From an uncultured Bacilli bacterium (GTDB lineage: Bacteria > Bacillota_I > Bacilli_A > RF39 > UBA660), in the NCBI GenBank assembly GCA_944372195.1, contig CALVYK010000011.1, forward strand, positions 1 through 42,769: a stretch of 42,769 bases of DNA. The letters are read 5' to 3'. Of this stretch, positions 1-8,223 are shown one piece after another. Position 1 is the stretch's first letter. Every line of letters starts with the position of its first letter. Below the pieces are notes generated by a model. The model ran no database searches. It was not told the DNA's origin and was given only the letters and a program-made list of their open reading frames with translations. Position numbers and translations under genes: made by a program.

Positions 1-87
1 AAAAAGGTTTTAAACAACTATTTATTCAATTTTTACAAAATAATCATAAAAAAATCGTAAAATACCGAAACTTAAAAGAATTTATAT

Positions 88-116
88 TTGACACTATCTT
101 TTTTTAATGATATAAT
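88..116 (+). promoter_or_regulatory. sigma-A promoter of hisS
   Basis: TTGACA at 88-93 and TATAAT at 111-116, 17 bases apart, is a perfect match to the housekeeping consensus. It lies about 35 bases before the hisS start, and nothing else is visible in the first 87 bases of the window. Confidence 0.85.
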
Positions 117-151
117 TTCGTTTGAAAAAAACCTTTATTTAGGAGGAAAAT

Positions 152-1444
152 ATGAAGAGAAAAATAGAACTAAAGAATGTTAAAGGTACTTATGATTATT
201 TACCAAATGAGCAAAGAATAAGAAATTTTATCAATGAAACTTTAAAAGAAATATTTGAAAAATATGGTTATCAACCTTTAGAAACACCAATTATATGTTA
301 TTATGACTTATTGGCTGGTAAATATGATGAAAGTAATGATTTATTAAACGAAATTTATAAGTTGACTGATCAAGGAAAAAGAAAATTAGGATTACGTTAT
401 GATTTGACCGTTCCTTTTGCTAAATGTATAGCTATTACCAAAGATTTAAGATTGCCATTTAAAAGATATGAAATAGGTAAAGTTTTTAGGGATGGCCCAG
501 TTAAAACCGGCAGAGATAGAGAATTTATTCAATGTGATGTTGATGTTGTAGGAATTAGCGGTCAACTAATTGAAGCTGAATTAATTTCTTTATTTATTGA
601 AGGATATAATAAATTAGGTATTGATGTTATAGTTAGATATAATAGTAGAAATTTAATGTCTGGATTAATAATTGAACAAGGAATTTCTAGTGATTTAATA
701 TCAAGTGTTATAACAATTATTGATAAGTTAGATAAAATAAATGAAACAGAATTATTAAAAGAGTTCAATAATTTAAATATAGATAATGAAACAGCAATTA
801 ATTTATTAAATATATTTAAATTAAATTTAGCTGAATTAAATGAAAAATATCAAAATACTACTAACGAATTAATTAAAAAAGGATTATTTGAATTAAATGA
901 ATTAGAATCATATATAGGTGATTATAAAGACAAAACCAAATTTGTCGCCACCTTAGCGCGCGGTCAAGAATATTATACAGGTAATGTATTTGAAGTTTAT
1001 TCTAAAAATGATGAATTATCTTGTAGTTTAGGCGGCGGTGGTAGATATGATAATATGATTACTAATTTTATAAATGATGGCAATATTTATCCTGCTGTAG
1101 GAATTAGTTTTGGATTATCAACCATATATGAGATATTGAAAAACAAAGAAGAATTTAAAAGCAAATCCTTAATTGATATTTATATCATACCGATGAATAC
1201 AAAAAAAGAAAGTTTATCTTTAGCTAACAAATTAAGAACTTTTGGTTATAAAGTTGATTTAGAAATGAATGATCGAAAAGTAAAAAAATGTTTTGAATTT
1301 GCCAATAAAGAAAACATTCCTTATGTTATCGTTTTAGGTGAGGATGAAATAAAAAATAATTATTTTAATTTAAAAAATATGATAACTGGCGAACAATTTA
1401 AAATAGATCAAATTGTTCAAGTTAAAGACATAATAAAAAGGTAA
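152..1444 (+). CDS. hisS: histidine--tRNA ligase
   Basis: Class II aminoacyl-tRNA synthetase that charges tRNA-His in the cytoplasm. The 430 residues match the usual length. Motif 2 reads VFRDGP at residues 111-116 followed by GRDREFIQ at 120-127. The histidine-specific motifs are LARGQEYYTG at about 268-277 and a glycine-rich SLGGGGRYD at about 292-300. The last ~90 residues have the look of the HGTP anticodon-binding domain. The VFRDGP form of motif 2 differs from the common VFR-Y-ER-PQ form but occurs in a Firmicutes subgroup of true HisRS. Because both histidine-binding motifs and the C-terminal domain are present, the regulatory paralogue HisZ is unlikely. The start is well supported by AGGAGG five bases upstream. 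The gene is monocistronic: it has its own promoter and ends in a terminator shared with the next, convergent gene. Confidence 0.95.
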   Translation: MKRKIELKNVKGTYDYLPNEQRIRNFINETLKEIFEKYGYQPLETPIICYYDLLAGKYDESNDLLNEIYKLTDQGKRKLGLRYDLTVPFAKCIAITKDLRLPFKRYEIGKVFRDGPVKTGRDREFIQCDVDVVGISGQLIEAELISLFIEGYNKLGIDVIVRYNSRNLMSGLIIEQGISSDLISSVITIIDKLDKINETELLKEFNNLNIDNETAINLLNIFKLNLAELNEKYQNTTNELIKKGLFELNELESYIGDYKDKTKFVATLARGQEYYTGNVFEVYSKNDELSCSLGGGGRYDNMITNFINDGNIYPAVGISFGLSTIYEILKNKEEFKSKSLIDIYIIPMNTKKESLSLANKLRTFGYKVDLEMNDRKVKKCFEFANKENIPYVIVLGEDEIKNNYFNLKNMITGEQFKIDQIVQVKDIIKR

Positions 1445-1459
1445 ATATTACCTTTTTTT
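1435..1459. terminator. bidirectional terminator between hisS and the 105-aa gene
   Basis: A perfect 10-bp stem (1435-1444 with 1448-1457) with a 3-base loop is flanked by A and T tracts on both sides. The hisS stop (1442-1444) and the stop of the convergent gene (complement of 1448-1450) both lie inside the stem. Confidence 0.8.
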
Positions 1460-1765
1460 AAATTGTATTAATTTTGGTTTATTACAATTACTTTGAGTAT
1501 TACACATAAAAAACAATACTTTTCTAATTATCTCTAAATATTTTATATCTTCAATTCTCTTTAAAAAAGTAGCTTCTTTATAACTATAACCAGCTAATTG
1601 TTTTAATACTAATTGATACTGACAATAGGATAATATATCATCAATTTCTAACACCTCAATTATATCATTTATTTTTGTTAAATCTATCATATATTGTTGA
1701 TTTTCAATATATTTTAAAAATATTTCTGCATCTTTTCTAATATCATTTAAATAAATTAAGTTCAT
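1448..1765 (-). CDS. hypothetical protein, 105 aa
   Basis: I do not recognise this protein. It starts MNLIYLNDIRKDAEIF and is acidic and probably helical, with a basic tail (about PKLIQFKKR) and three cysteines in its second half (residues near 48, 90 and 95). The ATG at 1765 is preferred over an in-frame ATG 16 codons upstream because AAGGAGAAATACT directly precedes it. It has its own good promoter (1785-1813) and runs head-on into hisS. No signal peptide or membrane segment is apparent. The gene is supported by a promoter, ribosome site and terminator rather than by homology. Confidence 0.7.
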   Translation of the reverse strand: MNLIYLNDIRKDAEIFLKYIENQQYMIDLTKINDIIEVLEIDDILSYCQYQLVLKQLAGYSYKEATFLKRIEDIKYLEIIRKVLFFMCNTQSNCNKPKLIQFKKR

Positions 1766-1784
1766 AGTATTTCTCCTTAATTTT

Positions 1785-1813
1785 ATTTTAACATATTTTA
1801 TTTTATTAAACAA
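1785..1813 (-). promoter_or_regulatory. sigma-A promoter of the 105-aa gene
   Basis: On the minus strand TTGTTT (1808-1813) and TAAAAT (1785-1790) are 17 bases apart, and the -10 is extended by a TG one base upstream. It sits back to back with the putative sigma-K site of spoVIF. Confidence 0.65.
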
Positions 1814-1815
1814 TA

Positions 1816-1842
1816 ACCTATTTTATTATGGAACATATAATA
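1816..1842 (+). promoter_or_regulatory. putative sigma-K promoter of spoVIF
   Basis: AC at 1816-1817, 16 bases, then CATATAATA at 1834-1842 fits the sigma-K form AC-N16/17-CATAnnnTA. The transcript would start near 1847, leaving a very short leader that begins at the GAGG ribosome site. The same architecture occurs before gerE and before the gene ending at 26684. Confidence 0.45.
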
Positions 1843-1858
1843 TTTTGAGGTTGATAAT

Positions 1859-2104
1859 ATGTTTAATTTTACAGATAATTTTTTTAGGAAAATTGAAAAT
1901 AAAACTAATGTTGGAAAAGATGCTATATTGGGTTTAGCTAAAAAACTTCAGGAAGGTAATTTGAAAGATGAAAAGACATTAAGAGAAGTAATTCAAGAAT
2001 TAAGTAAAATGACAGGCAAAGATATATCTAAAGAAAAAGAAGAAAAAATTATAAATGCCGTGAAAAACGATAATGTCCCAAAGGATATTGATAAAATGTT
2101 TTAA
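1859..2104 (+). CDS. spoVIF: stage VI sporulation protein F
   Basis: Small mother-cell sporulation protein of the SpoVIF (YjcC) family, which in Bacillus is needed late for proper coat assembly and spore resistance. The 81 residues have the family outline: N-terminal MFNFTDNFFRKIENKT, then a central DEKTLREVIQEL stretch and TGKDISKEKEEKI, closely resembling the Bacillus protein in order and length. GAGG eight bases before the ATG supports the start. It is monocistronic, between a putative sigma-K promoter and its own terminator, and is followed by spoIVA. There is no membrane segment. The family call is from remembered sequence similarity and is fairly firm; the biochemical function of the family is poorly known. 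Confidence 0.82.
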   Translation: MFNFTDNFFRKIENKTNVGKDAILGLAKKLQEGNLKDEKTLREVIQELSKMTGKDISKEKEEKIINAVKNDNVPKDIDKMF

Positions 2105-2126
2105 ACTTGTTAAATACAAGTTTTTT
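2103..2126 (+). terminator. terminator after spoVIF
   Basis: An 8-bp stem AAACTTGT/ACAAGTTT with a 5-base loop is followed by six T. The stem begins inside the spoVIF stop codon. Confidence 0.75.
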
Positions 2127-2155
2127 GGTATAAACAATAATTTAATTCATATATT
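2127..2155 (+). promoter_or_regulatory. putative sigma-E promoter of spoIVA
   Basis: GGTATAAA at 2127-2134, 13 bases, then CATATATT at 2148-2155 resembles a sigma-E site (-35 with an ATA core, -10 CATACAnT). The expected start near 2161 leaves the AGTAGGGA ribosome site intact. The same box pair and spacing precede gerM. spoIVA is a sigma-E gene in Bacillus. Confidence 0.45.
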
Positions 2156-2178
2156 TAACTAGAGAAAGTAGGGAATAT

Positions 2179-3654
2179 ATGGAAAAAATAGATATAATTA
2201 AAAGTATTACCAATAGAACAGGTGGAGAAATATATTTAGGAGTAGTAGGGGCTGTTAGAACTGGTAAATCAACATTTATAAAAAAAGTCATTGAAAATTT
2301 AGTAGTACCTAATATAGAAGATGAGTATGAAAGAAAAAGATGTTTGGATGAAATACCGCAATCAGCTCAAGGTAAAACTATTATGACTACTGAACCCAAA
2401 TTTGTTCCTAGTAATGCTGCAAAGATTAAAATTGACGATTTTACTGCGAATGTAAAATTAATTGATTGTGTAGGATATGTTATACCAGAAGCTAAGGGAT
2501 ATGAAGATGAAAACGGCCCAAGAAAAGTTAGAACACCATGGTATGATGAAGAAATACCATTTATCGAGGCCGCAGAAATAGGCACAGAAAAAGTAATAAA
2601 AGATCATTCAAGTATTGGTATAGTTGTAACAACTGATGGTTCAATTGGTGAAATAAGTAGAAATAGTTATGTTGAAGCTGAAGAACGAGTAGTTAGCGAG
2701 TTAAAAGAAATAGGTAAACCTTTTATAGTAATATTAAATTCAGTTCATCCAATGTTACCAGAAACAGAAAATTTAGCTGATAATTTAAGAAATAGTTATG
2801 GCGTCCCAGTTTTACCTATTAGTGTTGAAAATATGACTGAAAGAGATATATATAACATATTAAAAGAAGCATTATATGAATTTCCAGTCGTTGAGGTAAA
2901 AGTTGAAATGCCAGATTGGATAGCTTGTTTAAATCATAACCATTGGTTAAAAAAAATTTATATTGATAAAATTAAAGAAAGTGTAGTTGAGGTAGACAAA
3001 GTAAAAGATATTGAACATATAACAAGTCATTTTAATGATTGTGAATATATAAGTAAAGCATATTTGTCTAATGTAGATACTTCAACTGGTGAGATAACAG
3101 TTACTTTACAAGCACCTAACACTTTATATAATCAAGTTTTAAAAGAAATAATAGGTGTTGATGTCGGAAATAAAGCTGATTTGTTGATGTTATTCCAAAA
3201 CTACAATGAAGCAAAAAAAGAATATGATCAAATAAAAACAGCATTAAAAATGGTTAAAACAACTGGCTATGGCGTTGCTAGTCCAACCTTAGCTGATATG
3301 AAATTAGAAACACCTGAAATTATTAAACAAGGAAGCCGTTATGGTATTAAATTAAAAGCAGTGGCTCCTTCAATTCATATGATAAGAGTTGACGTTGAAT
3401 CGACATTCGAACCAATAATTGGTAGTGAATTACAAAGTAAAGAATTAATTAATTATCTAATGAAAGATTATGATGTTGATCCATCTAATATTTGGAAAAG
3501 CGAAATATTTGGAAGAAGCTTAGATGTTATAGTAAAAGAGGGAATTCAAGCTAAATTATCTTTAACACCAGAAAATGCTCGTTATAAATTACAACAAACT
3601 CTAACTAAATTAGTAAACAAAGGCTCAGGCAATTTATTTGCAATAGTTTTATAA
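2179..3654 (+). CDS. spoIVA: stage IV sporulation protein A, coat basement ATPase
   Basis: SpoIVA is the ATP-hydrolysing protein that polymerises on the forespore surface and anchors the spore coat. At 491 residues it has the full family length. The P-loop GAVRTGKST is at residues 24-32, a sensor-threonine stretch TIMTTEP lies near 67-73, and the Walker B-like LIDCVGYV near 94-101. The C-terminus GNLFAIVL resembles the conserved tail used for membrane and SpoVM contact. Its partner SpoVID is encoded at 30.9 kb in this window, and SpoVM was not seen here. It is monocistronic with a putative sigma-E promoter and a strong terminator. HU lies just downstream, as in Bacillus, with one extra gene between them. 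Confidence 0.96.
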   Translation: MEKIDIIKSITNRTGGEIYLGVVGAVRTGKSTFIKKVIENLVVPNIEDEYERKRCLDEIPQSAQGKTIMTTEPKFVPSNAAKIKIDDFTANVKLIDCVGYVIPEAKGYEDENGPRKVRTPWYDEEIPFIEAAEIGTEKVIKDHSSIGIVVTTDGSIGEISRNSYVEAEERVVSELKEIGKPFIVILNSVHPMLPETENLADNLRNSYGVPVLPISVENMTERDIYNILKEALYEFPVVEVKVEMPDWIACLNHNHWLKKIYIDKIKESVVEVDKVKDIEHITSHFNDCEYISKAYLSNVDTSTGEITVTLQAPNTLYNQVLKEIIGVDVGNKADLLMLFQNYNEAKKEYDQIKTALKMVKTTGYGVASPTLADMKLETPEIIKQGSRYGIKLKAVAPSIHMIRVDVESTFEPIIGSELQSKELINYLMKDYDVDPSNIWKSEIFGRSLDVIVKEGIQAKLSLTPENARYKLQQTLTKLVNKGSGNLFAIVL

Positions 3655-3680
3655 ATTCGATTTATTGTCGAATTTTTTTT
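3653..3680 (+). terminator. terminator after spoIVA
   Basis: An 8-bp stem AAATTCGA/TCGAATTT with a 7-base loop is followed by a run of eight T. The spoIVA stop codon overlaps the stem. Confidence 0.8.
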
Positions 3681-3709
3681 ATTAACATATTATATATTAG
3701 GTGATATAA

Positions 3710-4135
3710 ATGGATATAAATACTGAAAATTTTAAAACAATATATGTAGATTATAAAAAAGGAAACAATAGTAATATTTACAAAATTATAAATTTATCTT
3801 TAGATTTGGTTTTAATAGAATTATTAAACTTAAAAAAAATATCAAAAGAAAATATCATTAATGGTATTAACTCTTTGATAAATAGTATTGAAACATATTC
3901 ATACGAAAAATCTTGTGATTTTTTTACCTATTCAAAAATATATATAAATTTTTGTTTAAAAGAACAAATATATATTGAACCTTTGGTCAAAATTTCTAAA
4001 GAAAAAATGGATAATTATGTTGAAATAATAGATAAAAAATATAAATTACTGAAAGAAAGAGATAAAAACAAAGAAAAAAATGAAAAAAATACTATAAAAA
4101 TGTTGCTTTTATCTAAAAAAAATGGTATTCTTTAA
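3710..4135 (+). CDS. sigma-70 region 2-like protein of unknown function
   Basis: This 141-residue protein has no firm assignment. Residues ~25-85 resemble sigma-factor region 2: a hydrophobic helix (IYKIINLSLDLVLIEL), then ENIINGINSLINSIETY, which parallels the DLIQEG-iGLikAiekYd helix of regions 2.1-2.2, then DFFTYSKIYINFCLKEQI, which parallels the FsTYA...Ir...I of region 2.3. The remaining ~50 residues are lysine- and glutamate-rich and look coiled; no region 4 helix-turn-helix is visible. It could be a degenerate sigma factor, a core-polymerase-binding fragment, or a chance likeness. TAGGTGAT precedes the ATG. The strong HU promoter lies in its 3' end, and no terminator separates it from HU. 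Its place between spoIVA and HU is unlike Bacillus. Confidence 0.7.
   Translation: MDINTENFKTIYVDYKKGNNSNIYKIINLSLDLVLIELLNLKKISKENIINGINSLINSIETYSYEKSCDFFTYSKIYINFCLKEQIYIEPLVKISKEKMDNYVEIIDKKYKLLKERDKNKEKNEKNTIKMLLLSKKNGIL
4103..4131 (+). promoter_or_regulatory. sigma-A promoter of the HU gene
   Basis: TTGCTT (4103-4108) and TATTCT (4126-4131) are 17 bases apart and the -10 is extended by TGG. The site lies inside the 3' end of the upstream coding region. Confidence 0.6.
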
Positions 4136-4178
4136 TTGTAAGCAAGATAGCTTATGTAAGACAATAGGAGGTATACAA

Positions 4179-4451
4179 ATGTCAAAACAAGATTTAGTAA
4201 ACTATATTGCAGAAGAAACAGGATTAACAAAAGCTGATGCTACTCGTGCATTAGATGCAATGATGAAAGGTGTAACTGAAGGATTAAAAAAAGAAGGTAA
4301 AGTTACTTTAACAGGTTTCGTTACTTTTACAGCTAAACAAAAACCAGCTAAAACTGGTAGAAATCCAAAAACTGGTGAAGCTGTTAAAATTCCTGCAAGA
4401 GTTGCTGCTACAATTAAAGCTGGTTCTAAATTAAAAGAAGCTTTAAACTAA
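4179..4451 (+). CDS. hup: DNA-binding protein HU
   Basis: HU is the abundant histone-like dimer that bends and compacts DNA. The 90 residues show the complete family fold: MSKQDLVNYIAEETGLTKAD at the N-terminus, the dimer core TLTGFVTFTAKQ, and the DNA-embracing arm with GRNPKTGEAVKIPA, where the proline inserts between base pairs. The ATG at 4179 is preferred over an in-frame ATG 19 codons upstream because AGGAGG sits nine bases before it and family HU begins exactly here. Codon choice is visibly more regular than in its neighbours, as expected for a highly expressed gene. It has its own promoter within the preceding gene and its own terminator. The gene is called hbs in Bacillus. Confidence 0.96.
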   Translation: MSKQDLVNYIAEETGLTKADATRALDAMMKGVTEGLKKEGKVTLTGFVTFTAKQKPAKTGRNPKTGEAVKIPARVAATIKAGSKLKEALN

Positions 4452-4474
4452 AAGGTTAGATTTAACCTTTTTTT
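4450..4474 (+). terminator. terminator after HU
   Basis: A 9-bp stem AAAAGGTTA/TAACCTTTT with a 4-base loop is followed by T residues to 4474. The stop codon overlaps the stem. Confidence 0.8.
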
Positions 4475-4491
4475 GATATTGAGGTGAACCA

Positions 4492-5574
4492 ATGTATAGT
4501 ACTGCGCTTAAATTATTAAATAAATTTAATGAGTCAAATTTTAAAGCTTATATAGTTGGAGGATTTCCTAGAGATCTGTATATAAACAAAAAAAGTACTG
4601 ATGTCGATATTTGTACTAATGCCACTCCAAAAGAAATTAAAGAAATATTTAAGGATAGTAAAATAAACAATGAACAATATGGTAGCGTTAGTTTAATATA
4701 TAATAATGTAAGATTCGAAATAACAACTTTTAGAAAAGAAAGAAAATATGAAAATAATCGATATCCTGTTAAAATAAAATATATAGATAATTTGATTGAT
4801 GATTTATTAAGAAGAGATTTTACTATAAATACTTTATGCATTGATAGTAATGGAAATTATATTGATTTATTAAATGCTAGACATGATATAGATAACAAAA
4901 TTATTAAATGTGTTGGAGATGCTAATAAGAAAATAAAAGAAGATATTTTAAGAAGTTTAAGAGCTATTAGATTTGCAACTATTTTGAACTTTAAATTAGA
5001 TGATAAATTAAAAAAAGCTATTAAAAAAAATAAAAAATTAATAAAGAAATTATCTTATTATCGTAAAAAAGAAGAATTAGAAAAAATTTTTTCTTCATCC
5101 AATTGTAAATATGGTTTAGATTTAATAAAAGAATTAGAATTAGAGAATGTTTTAAATATTGAAACAGATGTTGTTATAACTACATCATCTTTAGGAATAT
5201 GGGCACAATTAGATGTGGTAGATATATATCCTTTTACAAAAAATGAAAAAGAAATTATTAAAAACATAAAGAAAGCTTTAAAAGAAAATGTTTTGGATAA
5301 TGCTGTCTTATACAAATATGGGTTATATGTATGTACATTAGTAGGCGAAATAAAAAATATTGATCGAGTTAAGATAGTAAAAAAATATAATTCTTTACCA
5401 ATTTTTGGCATTAAAGATATAAATATAAAAGCAGATGAAATATGTAAAATATTAAACAAAAATAAAGGACCATTTATAAAAGAAATATATAAAGATTTAG
5501 AGTATAAAATATTAAATAATTCATTAAAAAATAATTATTGTGAAATAAAAGATTACTTAGAACATCAAATTTAA
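4492..5574 (+). CDS. cca: CCA tRNA nucleotidyltransferase
   Basis: Class II nucleotidyltransferase that adds or repairs the CCA end of tRNAs. The head domain has YIVGGFPRDLYI at about residues 20-31 followed by the metal-binding DVDI (near 37-40), then the EITTFRKERKY strand, RRDFTIN near 108-114 and EDILRSLRAIRFA near 145-158, which form the nucleotide-recognising neck. At 360 residues it is somewhat shorter than the ~400 of Bacillus Cca, and the tail domain is divergent. A poly(A) polymerase of the same superfamily is the alternative, but Firmicutes normally carry only Cca. GAGGTG six bases upstream supports the start. The one tRNA gene in this window already encodes its CCA, so here the enzyme may chiefly serve repair. 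Confidence 0.88.
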   Translation: MYSTALKLLNKFNESNFKAYIVGGFPRDLYINKKSTDVDICTNATPKEIKEIFKDSKINNEQYGSVSLIYNNVRFEITTFRKERKYENNRYPVKIKYIDNLIDDLLRRDFTINTLCIDSNGNYIDLLNARHDIDNKIIKCVGDANKKIKEDILRSLRAIRFATILNFKLDDKLKKAIKKNKKLIKKLSYYRKKEELEKIFSSSNCKYGLDLIKELELENVLNIETDVVITTSSLGIWAQLDVVDIYPFTKNEKEIIKNIKKALKENVLDNAVLYKYGLYVCTLVGEIKNIDRVKIVKKYNSLPIFGIKDINIKADEICKILNKNKGPFIKEIYKDLEYKILNNSLKNNYCEIKDYLEHQI

Positions 5575-5587
5575 TTGGTGTTCTTTT
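5559..5587 (+). terminator. terminator after cca
   Basis: A 10-bp stem with one G-U pair (5559-5568 with 5575-5584) carries the cca stop in its loop, followed by only four T and then AT-rich sequence. It is weaker than the others. Confidence 0.55.
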
Positions 5588-5631
5588 AAATTTTATAAAA
5601 ATATTGTATAATATATGTGGAGTTGATTTTA

Positions 5632-7107
5632 ATGAAACCATTATTATTATGTATATTAGATGGGGTAGGAATTAATAAAAACATTAGAGGTAACGCTTAT
5701 AAATTAGCTAACACACCTAATTTAGATATGTTGTTTAAAAAATATCCTAATTCAAAATTAGATGCTAGTGGTGAAAAAGTGGGATTACCAAAAGGACAAA
5801 TGGGCAATAGTGAAGTAGGACATTCTAATATAGGTGCGGGAAGAATTGTTTATCAAGGTCTTCAATTAATTAATCAAGAAATAAAAAATAAAAATTTCTA
5901 TAAAAACGAAAATATATTAGAAATGTTTGATTTTGTTAAAAAAAACAATAGTAAGCTACACTTAATGGGATTAGTAAGTGATGGTGGTGTCCACTCATCA
6001 ATGAAACATATTCAATCTTTAATCGATATGTGCTACAAAAACAAAATAAAGTTTTACTTACATATTTTTACTGATGGTAGAGATACATTACCTAATAGTA
6101 GTTTATCATATATTGAATCATTAGATTTAAAAAATGGTGTTATTGCTAGTATAAGTGGTAGATATTATGCGATGGATCGAGACAATAGATATGATCGAAT
6201 AGAAAAAGCTTATGATGTTATAACTGGTAAATCAGATAGTAAATATTTGAGTGTTAAAGAAGCCATTAAATCTAGTTATGAAAATAATATAACTGATGAA
6301 TTTATTTTACCTGGGCTAATTGATGAAGATGGAATTGTAGATGATAATGATGGTGTTATTTTCTTTAACTTTAGACCAGATAGATTAAGAGAATTAGGTA
6401 GTGCTTTAAGCAATAAAGAATTTAAAGGATTCAAAAGAAAAAAAGAAGTTAATATTAAATTGTTAACGATGATGCCTGTAAGTGAAGAAGTTATTAATAA
6501 AACAATATTTGAATTAAATAAATTGCCTAACACTTTTGGAGAATATATATCTAAATTAGGTTATTCGCAATTGAGAATTGCAGAAACTGAAAAATATGCT
6601 CATGTAACTTATTTCTTTGATGGTGGTAAAGAACTAGAATTAGATAATTGCGAACGTATTTTAATACCTTCTCCTAAGGTTGCTACTTATGATTTAAAGC
6701 CAGAAATGAGTGCTTATGAAATAACTGATAAATTGTTAGAAAATATGAATTATGATGTTATAATATTAAATTTTGCTAATGGCGATATGGTTGGCCATAC
6801 TGGCAATTTAGATGCGGCAATAAAAGCAGTAGAAACATTAGATGAATGTGTTTACAAATTATATCAAAAAGTAATGGAATTAAATGGAACAATGATAATT
6901 ACAGCTGACCATGGTAATTGTGAAGAAATGATCGATGAAAATAATAATATTTTAACTAGTCATACAACTAATAAAGTACCATTTTTAATAACAAAAGATT
7001 ATAAATTAAAAAATGGCAAATTAGGGGATATAGCTCCTACAATGTTGTACTTGTTGAATGAAAAAATACCTAAAGAAATGACTGGAGAAGTTTTGATTGA
7101 AAGATAA
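5632..7107 (+). CDS. gpmI: 2,3-bisphosphoglycerate-independent phosphoglycerate mutase
   Basis: Interconverts 3- and 2-phosphoglycerate in glycolysis, with two metal ions (usually manganese). From the ATG at 5632 it is 491 residues. The N-terminus MKPLLLCILDGVG is typical, with the metal-binding Asp in LDGVG. The phosphoserine nucleophile is in MGNSEVGHSN near residues 60-69. A second metal site appears as ADHGNCEEM near 427-435, followed by HTTNKVP. An in-frame GTG five codons upstream is rejected because GGAG lies nine bases before the ATG and the family begins there. A TATAAT at 5607-5612 gives a weak promoter without a good -35. It heads a long co-directional run that reaches the ackA terminator. 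Confidence 0.95.
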   Translation: MKPLLLCILDGVGINKNIRGNAYKLANTPNLDMLFKKYPNSKLDASGEKVGLPKGQMGNSEVGHSNIGAGRIVYQGLQLINQEIKNKNFYKNENILEMFDFVKKNNSKLHLMGLVSDGGVHSSMKHIQSLIDMCYKNKIKFYLHIFTDGRDTLPNSSLSYIESLDLKNGVIASISGRYYAMDRDNRYDRIEKAYDVITGKSDSKYLSVKEAIKSSYENNITDEFILPGLIDEDGIVDDNDGVIFFNFRPDRLRELGSALSNKEFKGFKRKKEVNIKLLTMMPVSEEVINKTIFELNKLPNTFGEYISKLGYSQLRIAETEKYAHVTYFFDGGKELELDNCERILIPSPKVATYDLKPEMSAYEITDKLLENMNYDVIILNFANGDMVGHTGNLDAAIKAVETLDECVYKLYQKVMELNGTMIITADHGNCEEMIDENNNILTSHTTNKVPFLITKDYKLKNGKLGDIAPTMLYLLNEKIPKEMTGEVLIER

Positions 7108-7207
7108 AATAGAAAAAATTTTTATAATTGTCAGTATAGTATTTCTTAGTTTTATGATTATATTTTATGGCTTTAGAGCATTTTATTATTATTTTACAAT
7201 GAATTAA
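7097..7207 (+). CDS. putative 36-aa single-pass membrane protein
   Basis: A TTG-start ORF that overlaps the gpmI stop by 11 bases. GGAGAAG (7084-7090) stands six bases before the TTG, inside gpmI. After a charged start (KDKIEKIF) comes one hydrophobic helix (IIVSIVFLSFMIIFYGF) ending in aromatic residues. It fills the otherwise unexplained gap between gpmI and the glycosidase gene. No homologue is recognised. The non-ATG start and short length keep confidence modest. Confidence 0.45.
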   Translation: MKDKIEKIFIIVSIVFLSFMIIFYGFRAFYYYFTMN

Positions 7208-7216
7208 GGTGTGAAA

Positions 7217-8215
7217 ATGAAGAAGTTAACAATTATTTTACTAGTTTTAGACATTATTGCTGTTTTTTGCCTTTTTTTAGCATATGGACCATATTGTGGA
7301 TTTAGAGACATGTTTGTAACTACTGCCATGAATACAAAAGATCATAGATACTTAGCTTATATTTTATATAGTGATAAACAAATAAAAGAAATATTAGATA
7401 ATAATTATATAAAACCATCAGACGAAATTACTAACCAAGATGATATAAATTTCGATAATGATGATCCACATGAATATGAATCTATATATGAGGAACAAAT
7501 TTTAAAAAGAGATGAAAATCAATTATATAAAATAATCGAATTTGATGAAAAAGATTATCATGTTTATTTAACTGTAATTTATGATCCTTCTAGATTATCC
7601 ACAGTAAAAAGTAAATATTATGGTACTAAAGGTCAACATTTATCAGTAATGGCTCAAGAAAATAATGCTATTGTTGCTATTAATGGTGGAAGATTTTCTG
7701 ATGTCGGTGGAAAAGGTAATGGAGCAAGAGCTAGTGGAATTTTTATATCAAATGGAGAAATAATTGAAGATGGTAATAATCGTAAATATTCAATTATTGG
7801 TATAAGTGATAAAAATGTTTTAACGCTAGGTAATATGACAGCGGATGAAGCAATTAAATTAGGTATAAGAGATGCAGTTTGTTTTGGCCCATTTTTAATA
7901 GTTAATGGTAAGGAATCTTTTACTCAAGGAAATGGTGGATACGGGGTAGCACCGCGCACTGCAATAGGTCAAAGAAAAGATGGTATAATTTTGTTTTTAA
8001 CTATCGATGGTAATGGCAGTAAATATGGCTTTAGAGGTGGAGCTACAGTTATTGATATGATTGACATTTTTAAAAGATATGGTGCTTATAATGCGGCTAA
8101 TTTAGATGGGGGTGCTTCAACAGTTTTAGCTATTAATGGGGTAGTTTATAATAATCCGGTTGCACAATCAAGTAGTGGTGAAAGAAGTTTACCTAATGCT
8201 TGGATAGTAAAATAG
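7217..8215 (+). CDS. phosphodiester glycosidase (NAGPA) domain protein, membrane-anchored
   Basis: The 332 residues have an N-terminal hydrophobic anchor (about residues 5-23), a linker region, then a C-terminal NAGPA domain from about residue 130. Recognisable blocks are AIVAINGGRF, ARASGIFISNGEI, GVAPRTAIGQRKDG, LFLTIDGNG and NLDGGASTVLAING; the DGGAS block is the family hallmark. In bacteria such domains act outside the membrane on exopolysaccharide or wall glycans; the true substrate is not known here. ATG 7217 is preferred over GTG 7211 because AAGGTG is well spaced for it. It is followed at once by dusB, whose ribosome site overlaps its stop. Confidence 0.85.
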   Translation: MKKLTIILLVLDIIAVFCLFLAYGPYCGFRDMFVTTAMNTKDHRYLAYILYSDKQIKEILDNNYIKPSDEITNQDDINFDNDDPHEYESIYEEQILKRDENQLYKIIEFDEKDYHVYLTVIYDPSRLSTVKSKYYGTKGQHLSVMAQENNAIVAINGGRFSDVGGKGNGARASGIFISNGEIIEDGNNRKYSIIGISDKNVLTLGNMTADEAIKLGIRDAVCFGPFLIVNGKESFTQGNGGYGVAPRTAIGQRKDGIILFLTIDGNGSKYGFRGGATVIDMIDIFKRYGAYNAANLDGGASTVLAINGVVYNNPVAQSSSGERSLPNAWIVK

Positions 8216-8223
8216 GTGATATA

